Source: Fidelibacterota bacterium
Lineage (GTDB): Bacteria; Fidelibacterota; UBA2242
NCBI GenBank assembly: GCA_030655795.1
Contig: JAUSPJ010000340.1
Coordinates: 1-12,573, forward strand
DNA: 12,573 nucleotides
Direction of reading: 5' to 3'
Each line of letters starts with the position of its first letter. Positions within the stretch are counted from its first letter, which is position 1. Positions 5,892 to 11,767 of this stretch are shown here, piece by piece. Under the pieces are notes generated by a model. The model worked only from the letters and a program-made list of their open reading frames with translations. It was not told the DNA's origin and searched no databases. The translations under genes were made by a program, and so were the position numbers.

Positions 5892-8330
5892 TTAGAATTC
5901 TAACGTAAATCCACCAATGGGAAATACTTCATACTGATAAACTGTTTCTTTTTTCCCATCTTTTGTATAATTATAATCCCAAATATTTGATTGATTATAA
6001 ATGTTCTGTATATCAAGATAAAATACCAAATTCGTTTTCTTGAAAATATATCGTTGTATAAGCATTATATCAAGCCTGTGATAATTTGGAAATCGGTCTG
6101 CATTTAAATCCTGATTGGCAGATAGATACCAGCGTTTTGTGTATGGATCATAATTTTGTTCTGTATACGGTTTTCCTCCTAAATATCTCCAACGCATACT
6201 GATCTCAACCTCATCGCCAAATGGTAATAGCCATCCGGTCAATTTATACCATGTTTTTTCCTTCATCTTTCGATACCAGTCTTTTTGACTTAAGTCCTCT
6301 TTATATCCCAACACTAATGTAAAAACATTGCGATTATCAAAAGATGAATTGTATTCGGTACCGGGATATCTGGGATCTTCTAATTTACTCACATAGTATG
6401 AATAGCTTAAAATCCAATGGAACCTATCAAAGAGTTTTTTTTGTAAAAAAAACTCAACACCCTCAACGTGCCCTTTTCCTTTGTTTACCATTTCGCCTTT
6501 AGTTTTATCGAGTGAATCCGGTGTCGTCATTGAAATATCAACCGGAATATCATGGTATTTCCGGCTATATACTTCGATAGTTACACGAATATCCCGGGAA
6601 AAAAGATGTTCAAACCCTAATACAACCTGATCAGTGTATTTATTTTTTAGAGATTTATTAACTTTATTTTTTGCCAGATCAAAATTCACCGGTGATTGAT
6701 AATGTCTTCCATATCCAAAATTCAGACGCGTAACTGGTGTAAAATTATAAGAAATTCCCAACCTTGGCGCCAGACTATGGAAATCAGTATAAGCAAAATA
6801 ATCATACCGTAATCCTCCAATAAGTGTCAATTTTTGGAAAGGTTTCCACTTATACTGAATATGAGCAGCATATTTCCGGGAACGAATCGTTTTCTTTACT
6901 TCCCATTCACTATAGTAATCAAGAGTATCAGCTATTACTGATGAATCAATTGTTCCGCTATAAGGCCATGAATCAATCGATTGTGCAACACTAGCGCCAT
7001 TAACAAAATATGAATATCCAAATAGTGTATCCCTGGCTGCCCAATTATCAAAATTATAATCGAGATCTTTAATACTAAAACCTGTGGTTATTTCGCTTTT
7101 TGGAGAAAGACGATAGACGATATCGCCTTTTAATGCGACATCAGCTTCCATATCATTTTTCTGATACTGCAACCTACCGGATCCCTCAGAAACTTTCACG
7201 CCCCAATTGTTTTCAACCCGGTAAAGTGTTAATAGTGAGTATATATTTTTCGACCATAAACCTTTCCAGGAAAGTCCGCTAGCATATTCTGATCCTTTTA
7301 CATTTATTTTATAAATACTTTCTATATCGGTATAAGCATCTTCATCAAGATCGATTCGGTCATTACCGTATATTCCATTCCAGATGAGTTTATGTTTTTT
7401 TGTTAAATCATAAACAATTTTGCCCTGCATATTATAATATTTCGGAATTGCTGTAAGTCCAGTATTTGCTATAATTAATTCCAAATAACTTTTATGATAA
7501 GAAAGCATATATGAACCTTTTCCATTGGCAATCGGTCCTTCTAACAAGGCGCCAATTCCAGCCATACCCATATCAAGTTCCGCTTCAAAATTATCACGAT
7601 TTCCTTCACGTAATTGAATGTCCATTACCGAGCTTGCTTTATCTCCATATCTTGCAGGAAATGAACCAGCATAAAAACTAATTTCATTAATAAAAAGTGG
7701 ATTGATAATTCCAATTGGTCCACCACCGACCCCTTGGTTACTAAAATGGTTCGGATTTGGTATTTCTATATGATCAATCACAAACAGATTTTCTCCCGGC
7801 GCGCCGCCTCGTACAACCACTTCATTTTCCTGATCAGTTCCCGAAACAACTGATGGTAAGGACTGCATCATGCGTTGAACATCCATTGAACTTCCCGGAT
7901 CACTTGTTATCTCAGTAAAATCCATCGTTCTTTCACTAATGACTGCGTCTTTTGCTTTTTTAAAAAAATCTGGAGAAACAACAACATCCTGCATTTCCAA
8001 AACAGTTTGTTCTAAATTAATTCTCAATACTAAATCTCTATCAGGACTAACAGGTAAATTCAGCTTAGTCTGAGGAAGATAACCCATCATCTCAAACCGC
8101 ACATGATAACTTCCCGCCTTGAGTCTTGACAGAATGAATCGTCCATATTCATCAGTCGCCGTCCCAATCTCCGATTCCAAAACAAATACATTGACACCGG
8201 GAAGCGGCTGTTCCGTTTGGCTGTCAATAACAATGCCCCGTATTCCACCCGGCTCAGGTGTTCCGGAATTCCCAAATATTATCACGCTCATCATTACAAG
8301 TAATAAAAAAAAACAGACTGATTCCTTCAT
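5892..8330 (-). CDS. TonB-dependent outer membrane receptor with carboxypeptidase-like N-terminal domain
   Basis: 812 residues. Signal peptide at 1-22 (basic MKE, then CFFLLLVMMSVIIFG). A carboxypeptidase-regulatory-like beta-sandwich at about 28-112 (GGIRGIVIDSQTEQPLPGV, DEYGRFILSRLKAGSYHV). The plug domain spans about 125-245 (MMQSLPSV, VVVRGGAPGENLFVID, FYAGSFPARYGDKASSVM). The rest is a 22-strand-type barrel with repeated aromatic strands, LDIQNIYNQSN near the end and a C-terminal Phe (GGFTLEF). These receptors import a ligand across the outer membrane using TonB-ExbBD energy. The substrate cannot be told, and no SusD partner is adjacent. GAAGGAG at 8341-8347 lies 10 bases before the ATG and supports this start. 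The gene averages about 33% GC in seven sampled 60-base lines, while flanking genes sit near 50%, which suggests separate ancestry. The reading frame is intact. Confidence 0.93.
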   Translation of the reverse strand: MKESVCFFLLLVMMSVIIFGNSGTPEPGGIRGIVIDSQTEQPLPGVNVFVLESEIGTATDEYGRFILSRLKAGSYHVRFEMMGYLPQTKLNLPVSPDRDLVLRINLEQTVLEMQDVVVSPDFFKKAKDAVISERTMDFTEITSDPGSSMDVQRMMQSLPSVVSGTDQENEVVVRGGAPGENLFVIDHIEIPNPNHFSNQGVGGGPIGIINPLFINEISFYAGSFPARYGDKASSVMDIQLREGNRDNFEAELDMGMAGIGALLEGPIANGKGSYMLSYHKSYLELIIANTGLTAIPKYYNMQGKIVYDLTKKHKLIWNGIYGNDRIDLDEDAYTDIESIYKINVKGSEYASGLSWKGLWSKNIYSLLTLYRVENNWGVKVSEGSGRLQYQKNDMEADVALKGDIVYRLSPKSEITTGFSIKDLDYNFDNWAARDTLFGYSYFVNGASVAQSIDSWPYSGTIDSSVIADTLDYYSEWEVKKTIRSRKYAAHIQYKWKPFQKLTLIGGLRYDYFAYTDFHSLAPRLGISYNFTPVTRLNFGYGRHYQSPVNFDLAKNKVNKSLKNKYTDQVVLGFEHLFSRDIRVTIEVYSRKYHDIPVDISMTTPDSLDKTKGEMVNKGKGHVEGVEFFLQKKLFDRFHWILSYSYYVSKLEDPRYPGTEYNSSFDNRNVFTLVLGYKEDLSQKDWYRKMKEKTWYKLTGWLLPFGDEVEISMRWRYLGGKPYTEQNYDPYTKRWYLSANQDLNADRFPNYHRLDIMLIQRYIFKKTNLVFYLDIQNIYNQSNIWDYNYTKDGKKETVYQYEVFPIGGFTLEF
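6432..6455. repeat. Perfect 11-bp inverted repeat with 8-base T and A tracts, inside the receptor gene
   Basis: Left arm 6432-6442 is GAG followed by eight T; the centre is GT (6443-6444); the right arm 6445-6455 is eight A followed by CTC, an exact reverse complement. On the coding strand it encodes part of the barrel (EFFLQKKL). Two 8-base homopolymers back to back are slippage-prone. It may simply reflect AT-rich codon choice for Phe and Lys. Confidence 0.85.
8305..8313 (-). repeat. Nine-base homopolymer (T9 on the coding strand) in the receptor signal-peptide codons
   Basis: Nine A on the plus strand, T9 in the mRNA sense, fall in codons 6-9 of the receptor gene (Cys-Phe-Phe-Leu). A one-base length change would shift the frame near the start and switch the protein off. 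Tracts of this length in surface-protein genes can be phase-variable contingency loci in other bacteria; here that is only a possibility. Confidence 0.8.
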
Positions 8331-8438
8331 ATTGTAGATTCTCCTTCTATTCTATTATGTTCAATATTTGTGTGGCATATTTATTATCCCGGTAAAACGA
8401 AAGATAAAAAAACCTTTTAAATCCGCAACAATCAGATT
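8331..8438 (-). promoter_or_regulatory. Leader region of the receptor gene, with strong ribosome binding site at 8341-8347
   Basis: The 108 bases between the upstream membrane-protein gene and the receptor are AT-rich. GAAGGAG (8341-8347, read on the minus strand) is a strong Shine-Dalgarno 10 bases before the ATG. A run of seven T in the minus sense (8406-8412) follows the upstream gene but has no GC-rich stem in front of it, so it is not called a terminator. I see no convincing -35/-10 pair; the receptor could be co-transcribed with the gene upstream or have its own unrecognised promoter. Confidence 0.5.
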
Positions 8439-8960
8439 TTACTCACCCGTAAAATCCACAGGATCTTCGGGGCCCTTACTGTCTTTACCCCATATACCAC
8501 TAAAAATGATGTACAAGCCAATCAGTATCAGCACAATCGGCCAGTATTGAAAGATACGCCAGAACCGGGCGTAAAAAACCAGCGCAATTGTACATAGTAT
8601 AGCCGCCGGAATCCACAAAGCGTTCCCTTTCGGACCGAACAAGAACATCAGGACAAAGCCGATTCCCGGCGCCAGGACGAAGGTCGGCCAGAAATTTTCC
8701 ATTTCATACCAGCGCCCGGCATTCGTATATAGAAACAATAATCCAATAACGGTAAGTACCGAACCGGGCATTAATAAGCCATAATTCCTGCGATTCAGCA
8801 AAAAACCGAGAAAAAACAGAACGCCACCAATTATCAGAAAAAACGGCCAAAGATTTCCCCAGCAGATATATCCAAACTGGGCGCTGAGCAGAAATATTCC
8901 TAAAAGAATAAGAAGAAATCCCGTGATAAAATTTGATTTGTTTGTCTGATTCTCAGCCAT
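8439..8960 (-). CDS. Multi-pass membrane protein made of three LiaI/DUF5668-like units
   Basis: 173 residues from the chosen start. About six hydrophobic helices (roughly 11-27, 37-55, 62-79, 92-109, 115-131, 140-156) and a short acidic C-terminal tail (KDSKGPEDPVDFTGE). It shows a three-fold internal pattern: a helix, a short loop, then an aromatic-Trp-Pro motif opening a Gly-rich helix, at Trp38-Pro39 (LWPFFLIIGG), Trp91-Pro92 (FWPTFVLAPG) and Trp140-Pro141 (YWPIVLILIG). This resembles the LiaI-LiaF-like transmembrane (DUF5668) family, whose members appear in envelope-stress contexts; a specific function cannot be assigned. An in-frame ATG at 8972 would add four residues, but the GGAG it contains (8967-8970) sits 6 bases before the ATG at 8960, so the inner start is preferred. 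It is divergent from the Nfu gene and lies upstream of the receptor on the same strand. Confidence 0.78.
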   Translation of the reverse strand: MAENQTNKSNFITGFLLILLGIFLLSAQFGYICWGNLWPFFLIIGGVLFFLGFLLNRRNYGLLMPGSVLTVIGLLFLYTNAGRWYEMENFWPTFVLAPGIGFVLMFLFGPKGNALWIPAAILCTIALVFYARFWRIFQYWPIVLILIGLYIIFSGIWGKDSKGPEDPVDFTGE

Positions 8961-8966
8961 ATATTT

Positions 8967-8970
8967 CTCC
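8967..8970 (-). promoter_or_regulatory. Ribosome binding site that decides the start of the LiaI-like gene
   Basis: GGAG in the minus sense, 6 bases before the ATG at 8960. It overlaps the alternative upstream ATG (8970-8972), which itself has no Shine-Dalgarno sequence, so the shorter reading is favoured. Confidence 0.6.
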
Positions 8971-9110
8971 ATTGTTAAATAATTAACCTGCTTCTTAGAT
9001 TATTGATGGATTACATTGTTGTCAAGGATTATCTCCATTTCTTTCAGAAAATGTATCCCCGTGATCTGAATCAAATCTATTTGGATAAGGCCGTGATTGG
9101 TCTTAATTTA

Positions 9111-9141
9111 TTGCCCGGATGGATTATGATTAACTATTAAT
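9111..9141 (+). promoter_or_regulatory. Candidate promoter with overlapping palindromic operator upstream of the Nfu gene
   Basis: The 209-base divergent gap (8961-9169) holds no gene. TTGCCC (9111-9116) and TATTAA (9135-9140), separated by 18 bases, are a plausible sigma70-type -35/-10 pair about 30 bases before the ATG. A small inverted repeat, ATTAA-CTA-TTAAT (9129-9141), covers the -10, where a repressor could act. Another short inverted repeat, CAAAT-CT-ATTTG (9072-9083), lies further upstream. Neither matches a regulator motif that I can name with confidence. The redox genes downstream make a peroxide- or iron-responsive regulator conceivable, but that is inference only. Confidence 0.35.
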
Positions 9142-9169
9142 ACAATCAGATACTAAGAAAGGTGGAAAT

Positions 9170-9394
9170 ATGAAAGAAAAGGTCCAAAAAGTACTCGATG
9201 CTGTCCGCCCGTTTCTGCAAGCCGATGGCGGCGATGTTGAGCTGGTAGATGTTACCGACGATGGCGTTGTGAAGGTTCGTCTGACAGGCGCCTGCGGCAG
9301 TTGCCCTATGAGCACCTACACACTGAAAATGGGCGTTGAAAACAAATTAAAGAAAGAGATCCCGGAAGTAAAAGCCGTCGAGCAGGTTTTCTAA
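9170..9394 (+). CDS. Nfu-type (NifU C-terminal domain) Fe-S cluster scaffold protein
   Basis: 74 residues, a stand-alone NifU C-terminal domain. Such proteins bind a [4Fe-4S] cluster, usually between two monomers, and pass it to apo-enzymes. The signature is complete: RPFLQADGGDVELVDV (13-28), then LTGACGSCPMS with the cluster ligands Cys42 and Cys45, and a final VKAVEQVF. There is no A-type or N-terminal scaffold domain, unlike NfuA of E. coli (about 190 residues). AAAGGTGG (9158-9165) is the ribosome binding site. It heads a plus-strand set with rubredoxin and a rubrerythrin-like protein, both iron proteins used in reductive oxygen defence, which fits a role in Fe-S supply or repair under oxidative stress (inference from context). 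Confidence 0.93.
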   Translation: MKEKVQKVLDAVRPFLQADGGDVELVDVTDDGVVKVRLTGACGSCPMSTYTLKMGVENKLKKEIPEVKAVEQVF

Positions 9395-9491
9395 ATTATT
9401 GATTGGTTTAAACAGCAGATTCCCATAATTTCCTTTACGGTTAAAATATGTGTTCTCACCATAATTAACAGCGAATTGAAGGAGGCGATCA

Positions 9492-9650
9492 ATGGACAAA
9501 TATGTATGTTCAGTGTGTGGATATGTATATGACCCGGACGAAGGTGATCCGGATAACGGTATCGAACCCGGCACATCTTTTGACGAACTCCCGGAAGATT
9601 GGGTATGCCCGGTCTGTGGTGTTGGTAAAGAAGAATTCGAAAAGGATTAA
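9492..9650 (+). CDS. Rubredoxin (52 residues)
   Basis: A short gene easily missed by length filters. It encodes a classic rubredoxin: a single iron held by four cysteines in two CxxC(P)xCG-type knuckles, Cys6 and Cys9 (YVCSVCGYVYDP) and Cys39 and Cys42 (DWVCPVCGVGK). It has the conserved acidic stretch DPDEGDPDNGIEPGTSF and the usual DELPEDWVCP. It is a cytoplasmic one-electron carrier. A near-perfect Shine-Dalgarno, AAGGAGG (9479-9485), lies 6 bases before the ATG, suggesting high expression. The rubrerythrin-like gene 76 bases downstream lacks a rubredoxin domain of its own, so this protein is the natural candidate to donate electrons to it (inference from known rubredoxin-rubrerythrin chemistry). 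The 97-base gap to the Nfu gene has no clear terminator. Confidence 0.97.
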   Translation: MDKYVCSVCGYVYDPDEGDPDNGIEPGTSFDELPEDWVCPVCGVGKEEFEKD

Positions 9651-9726
9651 TACTCCGTTTTTGCATTGATAATCAGGCCGGTATCTCATTGTCCGGCTCC
9701 AATACAATTCATATAAGGAGATAGTC

Positions 9727-10200
9727 ATGACTCTCTTTTCCGCAAAAGACATCTTCGAATTTGCCGTCAAAATCGAAGTGAATGGTGAATATTTCTACCG
9801 GGAAACGGCCAAAATACTCCCTGATCCCAAGATTAAAAAGCTCTTTACTTTTCTCGCCGACGAAGAAGTAAAGCATAAAAAAACCTTTGAAAAACTGGCA
9901 ACCCGGATGGGCTCGATTTCTCTGCCCGAACTCAGCAATGCCGACTATAGAGCGTACCTCGAAGCCTATACCGAGAACCTGATTTTTTCCGATGCAGACA
10001 TTAAAAGCAAAATTGCCGGCATCGATGATGAAAACGTTGCCCTGTTGTTAGCGATTGACAAAGAGCTCGATACGGTTCACTATTACAAAGAGGTAAAAAG
10101 CCTGATTCCGGAAAGTGAACACAGCCTCGTCGATAAAATTATTGACGAAGAGCGCCGTCACGTCGTGATGCTGGCGGAGATGAAGCGAAAACTCGCTTAA
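9727..10200 (+). CDS. Rubrerythrin-type ferritin-like diiron protein
   Basis: 157 residues forming a four-helix ferritin-like fold with both halves of a diiron site. Glu17 lies in the first helix (KIEVNGEYFY), Glu47 and His50 in DEEVKH, Glu113 in the third helix (DKELDTVHYY), and Glu142 and His145 in DEERRH. Rubrerythrins reduce hydrogen peroxide to water with electrons from rubredoxin. The C-terminal rubredoxin domain of classical rubrerythrin is absent; the protein ends right after the fourth helix, and a separate rubredoxin gene sits just upstream. AAGGAG (9715-9720), 6 bases before the ATG, is the ribosome binding site. A peroxidase role in an anaerobe-like oxygen defence set is likely; iron storage or another ferritin-like role cannot be excluded. 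Confidence 0.9.
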   Translation: MTLFSAKDIFEFAVKIEVNGEYFYRETAKILPDPKIKKLFTFLADEEVKHKKTFEKLATRMGSISLPELSNADYRAYLEAYTENLIFSDADIKSKIAGIDDENVALLLAIDKELDTVHYYKEVKSLIPESEHSLVDKIIDEERRHVVMLAEMKRKLA

Positions 10201-10264
10201 CTCAATTATTTCAAATCTTTTTGTGATCATTGTCATCCGGTCTTTTCCATTCAGGAACATTTTT

Positions 10265-11392
10265 ATGAATAAAATTTCGGCTGTTAAACCGGAAAAATCA
10301 GAAACCAGTAAACAGTATCAGCGAACGAAACTTCTGTACTCGGTTATCGGGTTTATCGTTGGTCTGGGATTTCTGATCTCAATCGTAAGTTCCGGTTATA
10401 CCACAAAAACCGAAGAATTCATCCGGTTTTATGTTCAAAATGATTACCTGGTATTGCTCATATTTATCACTTTTTTAGGTATTATCGAAGCCGTTTTACT
10501 ATTTCCGTTAAACGTCATCTCCGGTTTTGTCATCGAACATCGTTATCAATTAAGTAATCAGCGATTTTCATCATGGCTCTGGGAACAGACGAAAGGTATT
10601 CTTGTTTCTTATCCGATCATGCTGATTATCATCGCAATATTTTTTACTCTTCTGCGCCGATATCCGCAGAACTGGTGGTTTTGGATGGGATCAGTCATGG
10701 TCTTGTTTTCCATTATCATCGCCCGGCTGGCTCCGGTTCTGCTGTTTCCACTGTTCTATAAATTTGTCCCTCTTGAAGATAAATCTTTGGCGACTGATGT
10801 CTCTGCGCTTTGCAAAACTGTCGGGCTTCGCTTGAAAGGGGTATACCAGTTTAATCTGAGCAAAACCACCCGCAAAGCCAATGCTGCATTCACCGGTATC
10901 GGCAAATCAAAACGGGTAATTTTGGGAGATACGCTTCTTAGCAGTATGGAATCAGATGAAATCCTGGCCGTACTTGCTCATGAGCTGGGACATTACAAAC
11001 TGAAGCATATCTGGAAAGGGATGGCGATTGGAATAATGATCACATTTCTGGGGCTTTTTCTTGTGGCCACGGCTTACAATTCCATGCTGATACTGTTTCA
11101 TTTCCGATATCCCGCCCAAATCGCAGCCCTACCTTTAATCGGAATTCTGTTGACGATATATCAGTTCGTAACAGCGCCGCTTCAAAATGCCTATTCCCGT
11201 GCTAATGAACGGGTTGCCGATGATTTTGCCGTAAAATTGACCGGCAATTCCCAGTCCTTTATTTCCGGATTAAATAAACTGGCGGAACAAAACCTTTCGG
11301 ATCGGACGCCGCACCCGCTGGTTGAATTTTTATTCTATAGTCATCCATCCATTGATAAGCGGATCAGTCGTTTGCAAGAAAAATTCACTTGA
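10265..11392 (+). CDS. Ste24-like M48 membrane zinc metalloprotease
   Basis: 375 residues. An integral membrane endopeptidase of family M48A (CAAX prenyl protease 1/Ste24-like), probably in membrane-protein quality control in bacteria. Hydrophobic helices lie at about 23-44, 60-83, 112-130, 138-161, 251-276 and 283-303. The catalytic motif HELGH is at 239-243 (zinc ligands His239 and His243, Glu240 base), and the third ligand is Glu315 in SRANERVADDFA. KANAAFTGIGKSKRVILGDTLL and the C-terminal SHPSIDKRI are further family hallmarks. An in-frame GTG at 10223 would add 14 residues, but AGGA (10253-10256) lies 8 bases before the ATG at 10265, which is preferred. It follows the rubrerythrin gene by 64 bases and may be co-transcribed with it. 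Confidence 0.93.
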   Translation: MNKISAVKPEKSETSKQYQRTKLLYSVIGFIVGLGFLISIVSSGYTTKTEEFIRFYVQNDYLVLLIFITFLGIIEAVLLFPLNVISGFVIEHRYQLSNQRFSSWLWEQTKGILVSYPIMLIIIAIFFTLLRRYPQNWWFWMGSVMVLFSIIIARLAPVLLFPLFYKFVPLEDKSLATDVSALCKTVGLRLKGVYQFNLSKTTRKANAAFTGIGKSKRVILGDTLLSSMESDEILAVLAHELGHYKLKHIWKGMAIGIMITFLGLFLVATAYNSMLILFHFRYPAQIAALPLIGILLTIYQFVTAPLQNAYSRANERVADDFAVKLTGNSQSFISGLNKLAEQNLSDRTPHPLVEFLFYSHPSIDKRISRLQEKFT

Positions 11393-11399
11393 TTTTTCT
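11377..11399 (+). terminator. Weak, AT-rich terminator-like hairpin at the end of the M48 gene
   Basis: Arms AGAAAAAT (11377-11384) and ATTTTTCT (11392-11399) are exact reverse complements around a 7-base loop that contains most of the TGA stop codon. The stem has almost no G-C pairs and no separate T tract follows, so it would be a poor intrinsic terminator. Confidence 0.25.
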
Positions 11400-11474
11400 G
11401 TCATGTCAAGCCGTAATTGTCAGATATATAAGCATGAGATTAACATCGCAATTTATTCCAACAGCCCTAACATC

Positions 11475-11509
11475 CCACCGAATAAATTCCCCAAAGGGGC
11501 AGGCGGTGG
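11475..11509. repeat. Nested inverted repeat 1 (CCACCG/CGGTGG enclosing CCCC/GGGG)
   Basis: Outer arms CCACCG (11475-11480) and CGGTGG (11504-11509) are exact complements. Between them, CCCC (11489-11492) and GGGG (11496-11499) form an inner stem around AAA. It is the first of five consecutive structures in the 376-base gap between the M48 gene and the last gene. The gap's first 80 bases (11393-11474) show nothing I can identify. Confidence 0.75.
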
Positions 11510-11522
11510 TTAAAGTTTAACC
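11508..11522. repeat. Inverted repeat 2 (GGTTAAA-G-TTTAACC)
   Basis: Seven-base arms with a one-base centre, a perfect palindrome. Its first two bases (GG) are the last two of inverted repeat 1, so as RNA the two stems would compete for them. Confidence 0.75.
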
Positions 11523-11548
11523 TGACCGATCACTCAACTAAATTGTAA

Positions 11549-11568
11549 CCATTCACTTCAGTGAATGG
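11549..11568. repeat. Inverted repeat 3 (9-bp arms CCATTCACT/AGTGAATGG)
   Basis: Arms 11549-11557 and 11560-11568 are exact reverse complements around TC. As RNA it would form an 8-bp stem with a TTCA loop. No T run follows, so it is not a classic terminator. The trailing GGGAAA (11567-11572) can also pair with TTTCCC at 11599-11604 and so compete with this stem. Confidence 0.8.
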
Positions 11569-11593
11569 GAAATAAATCACTCTCACAACTTTT

Positions 11594-11629
11594 CCGACTT
11601 TCCCAACGGGGACTCCGCGGAGTAGTCGG
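11594..11629. repeat. Nested inverted repeat 4: CCGACT/AGTCGG around two inner hairpins
   Basis: Outer arms CCGACT (11594-11599) and AGTCGG (11624-11629) are exact complements. Inside lie CCC-AAC-GGG (11602-11610) and the 12-base perfect palindrome ACTCCGCGGAGT (11612-11623), so the whole could fold as a three-way junction with two side hairpins. Confidence 0.75.
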
Positions 11630-11637
11630 TCTATTAA

Positions 11638-11683
11638 GGATATTGTTTCTAAGAAAGGTGTAAAGCATTCGCAGACAATATCC
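11638..11683. repeat. Inverted repeat 5 (9-bp arms GGATATTGT/ACAATATCC, 28-base loop)
   Basis: Arms 11638-11646 and 11675-11683 are exact complements. The loop begins with a smaller inverted repeat TTTCT-A-AGAAA (11646-11656, sharing one base with the left arm) and contains AAAGGTG, like a Shine-Dalgarno sequence, with no start codon at a usable distance. The structure ends 12 bases before the -35-like TTGACA of the next gene. Confidence 0.75.
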
Positions 11684-11695
11684 AACATTTTAAAC

Positions 11696-11723
11696 TTGAC
11701 ACGACTCTACCCATTTTTATCAA
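11696..11723 (+). promoter_or_regulatory. Candidate sigma70-type promoter for the last gene
   Basis: TTGACA (11696-11701), a consensus -35, is followed after 16 bases by TATCAA (11718-11723), a weaker -10, about 45 bases before the ATG. The perfect -35 makes this the best promoter candidate in the window. No strong ribosome binding site follows. Confidence 0.45.
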
Positions 11724-11767
11724 ATTACCGTATATTTCCCAATATTCACTTTAGAAATGATATTATT

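Noticed and set aside
9153..9164. 12-base identity (CTAAGAAAGGTG) between the Nfu ribosome binding site region and 11649-11660
   Set aside because: The second copy has no start codon at a usable distance; a purine-rich Shine-Dalgarno-like match of this size can be chance.
9423..9466. Direct repeat CCATAATT (9423-9430 and 9459-9466) upstream of rubredoxin as a regulator site
   Set aside because: Eight AT-rich bases with 28 bases between the copies; no symmetry and no recognisable regulator motif.
9677..9697. GCCGG/CCGGC inverted repeat between rubredoxin and the rubrerythrin gene, as a terminator
   Set aside because: Five-bp stem, 11-base loop, no following T run; it is also followed closely by the next gene's ribosome binding site.
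10223..10264. GTG at 10223 as start of the M48 protease
   Set aside because: The added residues are not family-like, and the ATG at 10265 has AGGA at a proper distance.
11322..11513. 63-codon open frame overlapping the end of the M48 gene
   Set aside because: It is the M48 gene read in another frame running into the palindrome cluster, with no ribosome binding site and repeat-derived low-complexity codons (PKGAGGG).
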